Source: Pseudacidovorax intermedius (GTDB lineage Bacteria > Pseudomonadota > Gammaproteobacteria > Burkholderiales > Burkholderiaceae_C). Taken from it: a stretch of 64,000 bases of DNA. A program made the position numbers and the translations under genes. Shown piece by piece: positions 25,421-33,791 of the stretch. Numbering within the stretch: position 1 is the first letter of the stretch; every line of letters begins with the position of its first letter. Under the pieces are notes generated by a model. The model was given only the letters and a program-made list of their open reading frames with translations. It was not told where the DNA came from and searched no databases. The DNA lies in the NCBI RefSeq assembly GCF_003350475.1, contig NZ_QQAV01000016.1:1-64000 (forward strand), in the 5' to 3' direction.

Positions 25421-26608
25421 CTACCCCCGCGCTGCTTCCAGCAGCATGCGCACCGTCTCCACCCCCTCGATCGGCCGAGGATTGGTGCGGATCCATGGGT
25501 CGAGCATGGCGGCCTGCGCCACGGCCTCGATGGCCTCGTCGTCGTCCAGGCCCACCTCGCGCAGCGTGCGCGGCAGGCCCAGCCCTTCGATCAGTGCCGC
25601 CACCGCCTGCCAGGCAGGCACGCCGGGCTGCCCCATGGCTTCACTGATCATCGCGTGCTGCTCGCGCACCACCGGTTCGTTGAAGCGCATCACATGCGGC
25701 ATGAGGACGCAGGACGTGAGCCCGTGCGGCACGCCGCCCGTGCCGCCCAGGGCGTGGCCGATGCCATGGCTCGCGCCCTTGTTGACGCCGGCCTGCGAGC
25801 CCACGGTAGAGAGCCAGCCCGCCACCTGCGCATCGAGCCGCGCGCGCAGATTGGCGGCGTCGTGATGGGTGGCCGGCAACGCGCGGGTCAACAGGCGGAT
25901 GGCCTGCAGCGCCGTGCCCTGCGAATAGGGCTGCGCGTCGATGGAGCAGATGTCCTCCACGGCATGGTCGAGCGCCCGGACGCCGGTCGACAGCCACAGC
26001 GCCTGCGGCGTGGGCAGCGTCACCGACGGATCGAGCACGACGACGCGCGGCACTTGCTGCGGATGGGTAAACACCTCCTTCAGACGCGTCCGCGGATGCG
26101 TGACGCCGGCATAGGCCGTGAACTCGGCACCCGCCAGGGTGGTGGGCACCGCCAGCAGCGGCAACTGCGGCGCGCGCACGCCAGCGCCAGCCGCGGTCAT
26201 GGACTGCGAGGGCGACTTGCGCAGGGCGTCCATGTCGTCCACGGTGCGGACGTCGTTGGCCAGGCAGGTCGCCACCACCTTGGCCGCGTCGATGACGGAG
26301 CCGCCACCCAGCGCCACCAGGAGGTCGGCTTCGGCGCGCCGGGCGGCCTCCACCGCGGCGATGACGTCGTCGCGCGGGGTATGGGCGGCGATGCCGCTCC
26401 AGGTGGCCGCATGGCGCGCGCCCAGTGCGACGGCCAGGCGCGCGGGCACGTCCGTCTGTTCGGCCAACAGCGCGGCGGTCAGCACGAAGACGCGCTTAGC
26501 GCCCAGGCGCTCGGCCTCTGCCGCGACCACCTCGGCCGCCGGCCGGCCAAAGACCACACGCTCGATCTTGGGCAGGGTGTAGATGCCGCGGTACAGCTCG
26601 TCATTCAT
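25421..26608 (-). CDS. Iron-containing alcohol dehydrogenase, maleylacetate reductase-like
   Basis: 395 residues. The NAD-binding GGGSVIDAAKVVA and VPTTLAGAEFTAYAGVT match maleylacetate reductases. Metal ligands are visible as Asp and His in ALDHAVEDI and the two His of ASHGIGHALGGTGGVPHG. Maleylacetate reductase produces 3-oxoadipate at the end of hydroxyquinol and chlorocatechol pathways, but no ring-cleavage dioxygenase is in the window, so a different 2-enoate or aldehyde substrate is possible. It lies 71 bp after the Bug gene in an operon controlled by the divergent IclR gene. The ATG at 26608 starts the conserved domain (MNDELYRGIYTLP). Confidence 0.88.
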   Translation of the reverse strand: MNDELYRGIYTLPKIERVVFGRPAAEVVAAEAERLGAKRVFVLTAALLAEQTDVPARLAVALGARHAATWSGIAAHTPRDDVIAAVEAARRAEADLLVALGGGSVIDAAKVVATCLANDVRTVDDMDALRKSPSQSMTAAGAGVRAPQLPLLAVPTTLAGAEFTAYAGVTHPRTRLKEVFTHPQQVPRVVVLDPSVTLPTPQALWLSTGVRALDHAVEDICSIDAQPYSQGTALQAIRLLTRALPATHHDAANLRARLDAQVAGWLSTVGSQAGVNKGASHGIGHALGGTGGVPHGLTSCVLMPHVMRFNEPVVREQHAMISEAMGQPGVPAWQAVAALIEGLGLPRTLREVGLDDDEAIEAVAQAAMLDPWIRTNPRPIEGVETVRMLLEAARG

Positions 26609-26679
26609 GTCGCTTCGACTCCATGCGGCGCAATGGGCCGCCGTGATGGCATTCGGGGGATCGGTGCATGACGGCCGGC

Positions 26680-27672
26680 CTATTGCAGTTCCAGGCCGGT
26701 GAGCTTGACCAGCGACTTCCAGCGCGCGATCTCCTCGACCTGGTAGCGGCGCATGTCCTCGGGCGTGGAAAGCCGCATGTTCACTAGCTGGCCTTCGTAG
26801 AACTTGCGGGTCTCGTCGCTGCGCCCGGCCTGGGTGAACAGTTCGGCGAGCCGCCGCGTCGCCTCGGGTGGCGTCCTGGCGGCCACGGCCGCGCCCACCC
26901 AGGTGAAGGCGTCGAAGGCGGCCAGGCCGGCCTCGGGCGCGCTGGGCACGTCGGGCATCAGGGGCGAGCGCTGGGGCGCCGCGAGCATCAGCCCGCGCAC
27001 ACGGCCCGACTTGACGAGCTCGACCGTGCTGCTCGCGTCGACGATGGCGAAGTCCACGTTGCCCGCCATGACGGCGGCACCGGCATCGCCCGAGCCCTTG
27101 TAGTTGATGGGCGTGGCCTTGATGCCGGCAAGCTGGTCCATCCACTCCGCATACAGCGTGTACGAGATCGAGCCCGAGCCATAGTTGAGCGCACCGGGCC
27201 GCTGCCTGGCATCGGCCACCAGATCGGCCACGCTGCGGTAACGCGAGGTCGGCGGCACCACCAGCATCACGGGCGCGCCCACCAGCAACGAGATCGGCGC
27301 AAGGTCGACCAGCGGGTCGTAGGGCAGCTTGCGAAAGGCCGCGGCATTGGTCGCCAGGGTCGAGTTGCTGCCGAGCAGCACCGTGTGCCCATCGGCCGGC
27401 GCATTCAGCACCATCTGCACGGCGATGAAGCCATTGCCGCCCGGCTTGTTCTCCACGATGGCGGGCTGGCCCGACATCTCCCCGAGCAGGCGCGCGAAGT
27501 GCCGCGCCGCGATGTCCGTGCCGCTGCCCGGCGGAAAGGGCACCACGAGCTTGAGCGGGCGCGATGGGAAGGGCTCCGTCGCCGCGAGGGCGCCCGTCGC
27601 CTGGGTGGCCGCGAGGCCAGCACCGCCAAGCAGTGCAAGCCATCGGCGGCGCGTGAAGGAATGCTGGGGCAT
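26680..27672 (-). CDS. Bug/TctC-type periplasmic receptor
   Basis: 330 residues. The Tat-like start SFTRRRWLALLGGAGLAAT and cleavage near ALAA indicate periplasmic export. The family blocks LKLVVPFPPGSGTDIAAR, VENKPGGNGFIAV, ADGHTVLLGS and YDPLVDLAPIS follow. It should bind an organic acid that the downstream alcohol dehydrogenase, or enzymes elsewhere, process. It is the first gene of the minus-strand operon opposite the IclR regulator, whose operator lies 83 bp upstream. Confidence 0.93.
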   Translation of the reverse strand: MPQHSFTRRRWLALLGGAGLAATQATGALAATEPFPSRPLKLVVPFPPGSGTDIAARHFARLLGEMSGQPAIVENKPGGNGFIAVQMVLNAPADGHTVLLGSNSTLATNAAAFRKLPYDPLVDLAPISLLVGAPVMLVVPPTSRYRSVADLVADARQRPGALNYGSGSISYTLYAEWMDQLAGIKATPINYKGSGDAGAAVMAGNVDFAIVDASSTVELVKSGRVRGLMLAAPQRSPLMPDVPSAPEAGLAAFDAFTWVGAAVAARTPPEATRRLAELFTQAGRSDETRKFYEGQLVNMRLSTPEDMRRYQVEEIARWKSLVKLTGLELQ

Positions 27673-27754
27673 GACGATGTCTCCGTTGTTGTTGCCGACC
27701 GCTGTCGATCATGGGCGGCAGCCCCTTCTTCCTCAACCGGGCTCACGCCAGTCA

Positions 27755-27771
27755 TTTCCATAGAATGGAAA
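27755..27771. promoter_or_regulatory. IclR-type operator (inverted repeat)
   Basis: TTTCCAT-AGA-ATGGAAA is a perfect inverted repeat with seven-base arms, the size and shape of known IclR-family sites. It lies in the divergent gap between the Bug gene and the IclR gene, and so could control both. The ATG inside its right arm (27765) has been mistaken for a start in some reading frames, but the real start is likely 27807. Confidence 0.7.
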
Positions 27772-27806
27772 ACTCCCGCTCGCACCCCGTACCCAGGAGC
27801 TGCTCC

Positions 27807-28595
27807 TTGCGACCTCGCAAGCCTGTCGACCACACCGACACCGCCACCAACCAGACCCTGCGCCGCGGACTGGCACTGCTCAAGGCCTTCCGGCCCGGCT
27901 TTCCCGTCCTGACCAACGGGGCCCTCGCGGAGCTGAGCGGGCTGGCGCCGTCGACGGTCAGCCGCATGACCGGGGCGCTGATCGAGGCAGGCCTGCTGCG
28001 GCAGTTGCCGGGCGCGGGCGGCTATGCGCCCACGGCGGCCTGCATCAGCCTGGGCTTTGCGACCTTCCAGGCGATGGCACCGGTGCGTCAGCAGGTGCTG
28101 GCCCGCATGGAAGAGGCCGCCGACCGCCACAACGTGAGCGTGAGCCTGGCCGCCCCCGACGGCGACGACATGGTCTACGTCGACACCTTCCGCCGTGCGC
28201 GGCGCGAGACGCTGATGCACATTGCGCCGGGCGTGCGCATTCCCATGACCTACACCGCCCTCGGCACGGCCGCGCTGGCCTGCATGCCGGCACAGGCGCG
28301 GTCCGCGCAGATCGAGCACCTGGTCGCGCGCCACACAGGTGACCGCGCCGCCTTGCGCGCGCAGATCGAAGCGGGCGTGCAACACCACCAGATGCACGGC
28401 TGGTGCCAGGCCTCGTGGGTGGCCGACGTGGTGGGCGTGGCGCGGGCGGTGCACTTGCCGGCGCACGGCATCCTCAGCTTCAACTGCGCCGGTTCGTCGG
28501 CGCAGATGAGCGCCTCGAAGATCGAGCGCAAGCTGGTGCCGCTGCTGTTCGAGCTGACCGAACTGGCCCTGGCCGCCGACAGCGAAGCGCGCTGA
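27807..28595 (+). CDS. IclR-family transcriptional regulator
   Basis: 262 residues from a TTG at 27807, with AGGAG seven bases upstream (27795-27799). The in-frame ATG at 27765 is rejected because it lies inside the predicted operator. The N-terminal winged helix contains LAELSGLAPSTVSRMTGALIEAGLL. The C-terminal ligand domain has the usual EEAADRHNVSVSLA, YVDTFRR and ALGTAALACM blocks. The family senses organic acids and acts on a nearby divergent operon, here Bug plus maleylacetate-reductase-like gene. Confidence 0.9.
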   Translation: MRPRKPVDHTDTATNQTLRRGLALLKAFRPGFPVLTNGALAELSGLAPSTVSRMTGALIEAGLLRQLPGAGGYAPTAACISLGFATFQAMAPVRQQVLARMEEAADRHNVSVSLAAPDGDDMVYVDTFRRARRETLMHIAPGVRIPMTYTALGTAALACMPAQARSAQIEHLVARHTGDRAALRAQIEAGVQHHQMHGWCQASWVADVVGVARAVHLPAHGILSFNCAGSSAQMSASKIERKLVPLLFELTELALAADSEAR

Positions 28596-28662
28596 TGGCA
28601 TCGGCCGTCGGCCCCAGAGCCGACCCCTAGAATCCGCCCGCTCCAGCGCCCCTCACCCGCCC

Positions 28663-29721
28663 ATGAAACACCACGCCAAACGCGCCAGCATCAAGGACGT
28701 GGCGGCGTTCGCGGGCGTGTCGCTGGGCAGCGTGTCGCGGGTCATCAACAAGGCCGGCAACGTCGGCGACGAAGTGCGGGCGCGGGTGGAGCGCGCCATG
28801 CGCGAGCTGGACTATTCGCCCGACCAGACGGCGCAGGCCTTGCGCTCGCGCAGTTCGCGCACGGTGGGCTGCATGTTCACCGACGTGGCCAACCCGCTCT
28901 ATGCGCGGCTCTACCAGACCTTCGAGACCAAGCTGCACAAGGCTGGCTACATGGTGCTGCTGGCCAACAGCCTGAACGACCTGCAGCGCGAGCGCGAGAT
29001 CCTGTCGATGTTCCAGAGCCGCCGCATGGACGGCGCCATCGTCGCGCCGGGTCACGAGCGCGATCCGGCCCTGCTGGAGACGATGGACAAGCTGGGCCTG
29101 CCCGTGGTCGTCCTCGACCGCGACATGGACGTGGCGCACGACCGCGTGCTGTTCGACCACCTGCGCGGCCTGCACGACGCCGTGCAGCACCTGGCCGCGC
29201 TGCAGCACCGCGACGTGGCCCTGCTCATCGCCGATGTGCCCAACCGGCCGATGCGTCGACGCCTCGAAGGCTTCAAGGCCGGGCTGGAATCCGCCGGTCT
29301 GGCGTTCCGACCGGAGCGGGTGGTGCGGCTGGGCTCATCGACCAGCCCGGCCTATGACGAAGTGCTGCGGCTGCTGCGCCCGGCCGACCGGCCGACGGCG
29401 CTGATCACCCCCGGCACCAGCGTGCTGGCCGATGCGCTCAACGCGGCCGAAGCGCTGGGCCTGCAGGTGCCACGCGACCTGTCCATCGTGAGCCTGGGCG
29501 ACCCGGACTTTGCCCGCCATCACCGGCCCTCGATCACCAGCATCGCCATCGACCACGAGATCGCGGCCGAGGCCGGCGTGGACATGCTACTCAAGCGCAT
29601 GCGCGGCGAACCGCCCGCGCAGCCGCGCGAGGCCATGGCGCCCGCGCGCTTCGTGGCGCGCGAGTCGACCGGGCCCGCCCCCACCCTGCCCCTTCGCCGC
29701 GCACGCACCCCCCGCCCCTGA
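28663..29721 (+). CDS. LacI-family transcriptional regulator
   Basis: 352 residues. The N-terminal helix-turn-helix SIKDVAAFAGVSLGSVSRVIN and hinge helix (AQALRSRSSRTVG) are typical, followed by a periplasmic-binding-protein-like effector domain (VGCMFTDVANPLYARLYQTFE, then GAIVAPG and SIVSLGDPDFA). It starts 67 bp after the IclR gene and stops 141 bp before an SDR gene. The palindrome between them (29762-29777) is a model LacI-family operator. The ligand is probably the substrate of the SDR/CMD/Bug operon. Confidence 0.92.
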   Translation: MKHHAKRASIKDVAAFAGVSLGSVSRVINKAGNVGDEVRARVERAMRELDYSPDQTAQALRSRSSRTVGCMFTDVANPLYARLYQTFETKLHKAGYMVLLANSLNDLQREREILSMFQSRRMDGAIVAPGHERDPALLETMDKLGLPVVVLDRDMDVAHDRVLFDHLRGLHDAVQHLAALQHRDVALLIADVPNRPMRRRLEGFKAGLESAGLAFRPERVVRLGSSTSPAYDEVLRLLRPADRPTALITPGTSVLADALNAAEALGLQVPRDLSIVSLGDPDFARHHRPSITSIAIDHEIAAEAGVDMLLKRMRGEPPAQPREAMAPARFVARESTGPAPTLPLRRARTPRP

Positions 29722-29761
29722 GACATCCGCCGGCCGGGCAGCGGTACTAAATACACCTCGT

Positions 29762-29777
29762 GGTGAAACGTTTCACC
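29762..29777. promoter_or_regulatory. LacI-family operator palindrome
   Basis: GGTGAAACGTTTCACC is a perfect 16-bp inverted repeat with the central CG typical of LacI-family sites. It is 41 bp after the LacI-type gene and 86 bp before the SDR start, in the likely promoter of the SDR operon. Confidence 0.8.
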
Positions 29778-29862
29778 CTGGGGAAAACGCTCTTCTTGTG
29801 CGGTTGCGCGCAGACCTACGCTGAGGCCATCACTCCATGGGCCATCGGCCCCGAGGTCCCGC

Positions 29863-30732
29863 GTGAACACCACTCCGACCCCTTTCGGCGCCGCCGACCA
29901 TTCCCAACCCGCAAGCAGCCGCCTGGACGGCCGCGTCGCCATCGTGACCGGCGCCGGCTCGCGCACCGCCGACGTGGGCAACGGCCGCGCGGCCGCCATC
30001 CTGCTGGCACGCCGCGGCGCCCGCGTGCTGCTGCTCGACCTGCAATCCGATGCCGCGCGCGAGACGGAGCGCACCATCGCGGCCGAGGGCGGGCAGGCGA
30101 TCACGCTGGCCTGCGATGTGGCCCAGGCCGAGGCCTGCCGCCAGGCCGTGGCCACGGCCGTGGAGGCCTGGGGGCGCGTCGACATCCTGGTCAACAACGT
30201 CGGCATCGGCGGCCCCGGCGGCAGTTCGGTCGACCTGGACCTGGACGAGTGGGACCGGGCACTGCGCATCAACGTGACCTCGATGATGCTGATGGCCCGC
30301 TATGCCATCCCCGAGATGCGCAAGCTGGGCCGCGGCGCCATCGTCAACATCGCGTCGGTGGCGGGGCTCATGGGCGGCACGCCGGCCCTGCTCTATCCCA
30401 CCTCCAAGGGCGCGGTGGTCAACATGACGCGTGCCATGGCCGCGCACCACGGCACCGAGGGCATCCGCGTCAACTGCGTGGCGCCCGGCATGGTCTACAC
30501 GCCCATGGTCGCGGGCCGCATGACGCCCGAGGTGCGCGAGGAACGGCGCATGCGCTCGCTGCTGCAGACCGAAGGCTCGGGCTGGGATGTGGGCCAGGCC
30601 GTGGCCTACCTGGCCAGCGACGAGGCACGCTGGGTCACGGGCGTGATCCTGCCCGTGGATGCCGGGGCCACCGCCGGCAAGGCGCCCTCGCCGGGCCTGA
30701 AGCCCGACGAGCGCGAGGCCAAAGCCGGCTGA
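29863..30732 (+). CDS. Short-chain dehydrogenase/reductase with extended cofactor loop
   Basis: 289 residues from a GTG. NNVGIGG and Tyr178-x-x-x-Lys182 (YPTSK) place it in the SDRs, and IASVAG carries the Ser. The nucleotide loop is unusual: TGAGSRTADVGNGRAAA has several extra residues between the glycines, as in some Burkholderiales SDRs of catabolic clusters. The C-terminus is extended beyond the usual LPVDAGATAG. It is the first gene of a four-gene operon (SDR, CMD, Bug, CMD) under the LacI-type regulator. Its substrate is unknown. Confidence 0.9.
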   Translation: MNTTPTPFGAADHSQPASSRLDGRVAIVTGAGSRTADVGNGRAAAILLARRGARVLLLDLQSDAARETERTIAAEGGQAITLACDVAQAEACRQAVATAVEAWGRVDILVNNVGIGGPGGSSVDLDLDEWDRALRINVTSMMLMARYAIPEMRKLGRGAIVNIASVAGLMGGTPALLYPTSKGAVVNMTRAMAAHHGTEGIRVNCVAPGMVYTPMVAGRMTPEVREERRMRSLLQTEGSGWDVGQAVAYLASDEARWVTGVILPVDAGATAGKAPSPGLKPDEREAKAG

Positions 30733-30763
30733 GCTCACCCCTGCCCCATCGCCAGCCAGCCCC

Positions 30764-31378
30764 ATGCCCCGCATCCCCCTGCTCCCCGAACACCCGGCCG
30801 ATCCGCAGGCCGCCGCCCTCTTCGACGAAGTGCGCCAGGCCCGCGGCCCGGACTTTCCGATGCCACATCTCTACCGCGTGCTGGCCACGGCGCCGGCCAT
30901 GTTCCGCGGCTGGCTCGACTTCGCCTGGCCGCTGCGGCAGAACGCCCACACGCCCCGCCCGCTGCGCGAGCTGCTGATCCTGCGCGGGGCACAGATCTCC
31001 GGCACCGCCTACGAATGGGCCCACCATGTGCCCATGGCGCTGGAAGCCGGCGTGAGCCAGGCGCAGATCGATGCGCTCGCCGATTGGCAGGCATCGGCGC
31101 TGTTCGACGGCCCGCAACGCGCCGTGCTGCAGCTGGCCGATGAGGTCACGCGCGGCCCGGCCGCCTCGAACGCCACGTTGGAGCAGCTCAAGCAGAGCGG
31201 CTTCGACGATGCCGCCGTGGTGGAGCTGGTGCTCACGGCGAGCTTCTACGTTTGCGTCGGGCGCTTTCTGCAGTCGATGGACATCGAGCTCGAGCCCGGC
31301 GACGACGCACTGTCGGCGTCCATGCGGACCGCCGACGCGCCCCCCACCGCCAACCCGCCCTCGGGCCCTGTGCACTGA
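30764..31378 (+). CDS. Carboxymuconolactone decarboxylase-family protein
   Basis: 204 residues. The CMD core is LRELLILRGAQISGTAYEWAHHVPMALEAG: the Glu, the YEWAHH motif and the helical bundle are conserved, but both redox Cys of AhpD are missing. This is the decarboxylase- or lactonase-like branch rather than the peroxidase branch. It is 31 bp after the SDR. A second CMD paralog follows two genes later, so two related small-molecule transformations may take place in the pathway. The substrate is unknown. Confidence 0.87.
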   Translation: MPRIPLLPEHPADPQAAALFDEVRQARGPDFPMPHLYRVLATAPAMFRGWLDFAWPLRQNAHTPRPLRELLILRGAQISGTAYEWAHHVPMALEAGVSQAQIDALADWQASALFDGPQRAVLQLADEVTRGPAASNATLEQLKQSGFDDAAVVELVLTASFYVCVGRFLQSMDIELEPGDDALSASMRTADAPPTANPPSGPVH

Positions 31379-31398
31379 ACCCACGAAAGGATTCCGCG

Positions 31399-32412
31399 AT
31401 GACGCACCTTCCTCGCACGCCCCGCCGCCGCGCATGGGGCGCTGTCATTGGCCTGCTGCTCAGCGCCGGCCTGCTGGCCGCCACGCCGGCTCAGGCCCAG
31501 GCGCAGAGCCAGATCGGCACCTTTCCCGACCGGCCGCTCAAGATCATCCTGATGTTCCCGGCCGGCAACGGGCTGGACACCAGCACCCGCAACTTCGCCG
31601 ATGCGCTGGGCAAGGAACTGGGCCAGCCGGTGGTGGTCGACAACCGGCCCGGGGCCAATGGCGTCATCGCCTTCTCGGCCGTGCGCTTGGCGCCGGCCGA
31701 TGGCTACACGCTGCTGGTGGGCAGCTCGTCGGGCATCACCATCCCCGTCGCCTACGGCAAGAGCCTGCCCTACGACCCGTTCAAGGACTTCAAGCTGGTC
31801 GGCGGCATGCTGCGCGCGCCGGCCATCCTGACGGTGCCACCCGACTCCAAATTCACCACCATCCGCCAGATGATCGAGGTGGGCAAGGCCAAGCCCGAGC
31901 CGCTGACCATCGGCACCTATTCCGACGGCTACTACCTCACGTCGCAGCGCCTGGCCAACCTCGCCGGCATCAAGCTGCGCAACGTGCCCTACAAGGGCTA
32001 TCCGGCCTCGCTGCCCGACCTGGCGGCCGGCCGAATCGACATCGGCTACGGCGACGCCACGGCCACGCAGGAGCTGATCAAGTCCGGCAAGATCCGCGCC
32101 CTGGCCGTGACGGGCACCACGCGCCATCCCAACTACCCGGACGTGCCCACGGTGGCCGAAAGCGGGGTGCCCGACTTCTCGTACTACAGCTGGGACGTCT
32201 TCCTGGTGCGCAACGAGACGCCGGCGCCCATCACCGAGAAGTTGATGACCGCGGTCAAGCGGGTGCTCCACGGCCCCGACTATCCGGCCTTCCTGCGGGC
32301 GAATGGCTCCGAGCCCATGCTCGACGACATGCCCGCCATCCAGAAGATGATGACCGACGAGGTCACGCTCTACAAGTCGCTCATCGCCAGCACCAGCGCC
32401 GAAAGCCGCTGA
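31399..32412 (+). CDS. Bug/TctC-type periplasmic receptor
   Basis: 337 residues. Signal peptide: PRRRAWGAVIGLLLSAGLLAA, cleaved near AQAQA. Mature family blocks are FPDRPLKIILMFPAGNGLDTSTR, VDNRPGANGVIAFSA, ADGYTLLVGSSSG and VPYKGYPASLPDLAAGRID. It is the third gene in the LacI-controlled operon and starts 20 bp after the CMD gene with AAAGGA upstream. The bound acid is presumably the substrate of the flanking SDR and CMD enzymes. Confidence 0.92.
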   Translation: MTHLPRTPRRRAWGAVIGLLLSAGLLAATPAQAQAQSQIGTFPDRPLKIILMFPAGNGLDTSTRNFADALGKELGQPVVVDNRPGANGVIAFSAVRLAPADGYTLLVGSSSGITIPVAYGKSLPYDPFKDFKLVGGMLRAPAILTVPPDSKFTTIRQMIEVGKAKPEPLTIGTYSDGYYLTSQRLANLAGIKLRNVPYKGYPASLPDLAAGRIDIGYGDATATQELIKSGKIRALAVTGTTRHPNYPDVPTVAESGVPDFSYYSWDVFLVRNETPAPITEKLMTAVKRVLHGPDYPAFLRANGSEPMLDDMPAIQKMMTDEVTLYKSLIASTSAESR

Positions 32413-32493
32413 GCGCTCTGCCCACTGCGCATCGCGCACTGCCCATTGCATCGGCCGCCCGCCAGCCGATGCGGCTCAACCCCACACCACACC

Positions 32494-33027
32494 ATGGCCC
32501 GCGTTCCCTACTTCGACCTCGACCAAGCCTCCGACAACTACCGCCAGCTGATCGGCTCGCGCCCACCCCTCAACCTCTACCGCATGCTGCCGCACGCCGG
32601 CAAGGTGGCCGAGGGCTTCCTGGCGCTGGGCGGCGCCATCCTGCGCGAGAACCGGCTGGACTCGCGCCTGCGCGAGATCGCCATCCTGCGCGTGGGCCTG
32701 CTGTGCGGTTCGAGCTACGAAGTGCACCAGCACCGGCGCGTGGCGCGCAGCGTGGGACTGGCCGACGACAAGGTGGCGGCCCTGGAAATCGGCGCCGACA
32801 CGGGTGCGCTCGACGACACCGAGCGCATGGTGCTGGACTACGTCGACCAGGTGGTGACTCACGTCAAGGCACCCGACGCGATGTTCGACGCCCTGTGCCA
32901 GCAACTCTCGCCCGCCCTCGTGGCCGAGCTGACGCTCGTGATCGGCTTCTACATGATGGTGAGCCGCTTCCTCGAGAACTTCGAGGTGGACATCGAGGCG
33001 CCAGCCGCGACGCAGAACGCCGGTTGA
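32494..33027 (+). CDS. Carboxymuconolactone decarboxylase-family protein (second paralog)
   Basis: 177 residues. The core LREIAILRVGLLCGSSYEVHQHRRVARSVG has a single Cys instead of the Cys-x-x-Cys pair and the YEVxxH motif of non-redox CMD proteins. It is shorter than the paralog at 30764. It ends the SDR/CMD/Bug/CMD operon. Function by family is decarboxylation or ring opening of small acids; the exact reaction is unknown. Confidence 0.85.
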   Translation: MARVPYFDLDQASDNYRQLIGSRPPLNLYRMLPHAGKVAEGFLALGGAILRENRLDSRLREIAILRVGLLCGSSYEVHQHRRVARSVGLADDKVAALEIGADTGALDDTERMVLDYVDQVVTHVKAPDAMFDALCQQLSPALVAELTLVIGFYMMVSRFLENFEVDIEAPAATQNAG

Positions 33028-33036
33028 GGCCCGGCC

Positions 33037-33537
33037 TCAACTGACCTTGCCGTCTTCCTGCTTGGCCTGGGCCATGGCCTCGGGCTCCAGTTCTTCCGCC
33101 TCCCGGTTGTAGCGGATGAAGACGCCCCACCCCGCGAGCAGCACGCCGACGGCAACGACGAGGGCGCTGGCGTAGAGCATGTCTGCCGGCGCCCTTTGCG
33201 CCTTGAAGGCGGCCACCAGCCCCTCGACCGCGAGCGCCACCACCAGCACGACCAGAAAGCGCGACAGGAAGCGGCGCACCCGCGTCGGTCCGCTGATGTG
33301 GGCTTCGCGCACCACCTCCTCTTCCGCGATGGTGCGCGAGATCTGCAGCGCCACCACCGCCGAGGCCAGCACGCCCAGCGCCTCGATGATGGAAGCGGCC
33401 GAGCCGCGGTCCAGGCCGGCACCGAAGGCATCCCAGCCGATGCGCGCCGCGATCACCAGCAGCATCAGCGACGCCACCGCGAACACCACGGCCATCAGGG
33501 CGTGCACCAGAGGGAAGAGGTCGAGAAAGCGCTTCAT
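33037..33537 (-). CDS. Four-helix inner-membrane protein of unknown function
   Basis: 166 residues with four predicted membrane helices: LVHALMAVVFAVASLMLLVI, SIIEALGVLASAVVALQIS, FLVVLVVALAVEGLVAAF and LYASALVVAVGVLLAGWGVF. A charged cytosolic loop (RTIAEEEVVREAHI) separates pairs, and the tail is acidic. Similar small proteins are common in Burkholderiales without an assigned role. The ATG at 33537 starts at the first helix. It converges with the CMD gene with only 9 bp between stops. Confidence 0.78.
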   Translation of the reverse strand: MKRFLDLFPLVHALMAVVFAVASLMLLVIAARIGWDAFGAGLDRGSAASIIEALGVLASAVVALQISRTIAEEEVVREAHISGPTRVRRFLSRFLVVLVVALAVEGLVAAFKAQRAPADMLYASALVVAVGVLLAGWGVFIRYNREAEELEPEAMAQAKQEDGKVS

Positions 33538-33791
33538 CGGCTGAACCGTTGCTGCATCTCGGCGCAGCACGTGTCAGGCGAGGCAGCATCTGCAGGACGG
33601 CGGGCAGGCCGCAATCATTCGGCGACGCGCGGCACCACTGCCGCACCGGGGCCCTTCACCATTGCGCCTTTCCAGATGCCCCTGCGCACCACGTCCGTCG
33701 GCGCATGAGGAGCGGGACTACGAAAGCCGGTGATCGGGCGGCGTACGCTGGCCCCGCATGTCGCATCCACTCATTTGCGCTGGAGGCCGTT

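Noticed and set aside
25421-26608. Part of a hydroxyquinol or chlorocatechol pathway
   Set aside because: The reductase resembles maleylacetate reductase, but no intradiol dioxygenase or hydroxylase gene is present in the window.
29762-29777. Catabolite-control (cre) site of the Gram-positive type
   Set aside because: The sequence resembles cre, but the organism is a Gram-negative betaproteobacterium and a LacI-family gene lies next door, which explains the site better.
33615-33770. 51-codon minus-strand frame from a GTG (contains VVRRGIWKGAMVKGPG)
   Set aside because: No ribosome-binding site or recognisable family; it could be a gene remnant but is too weak to annotate.
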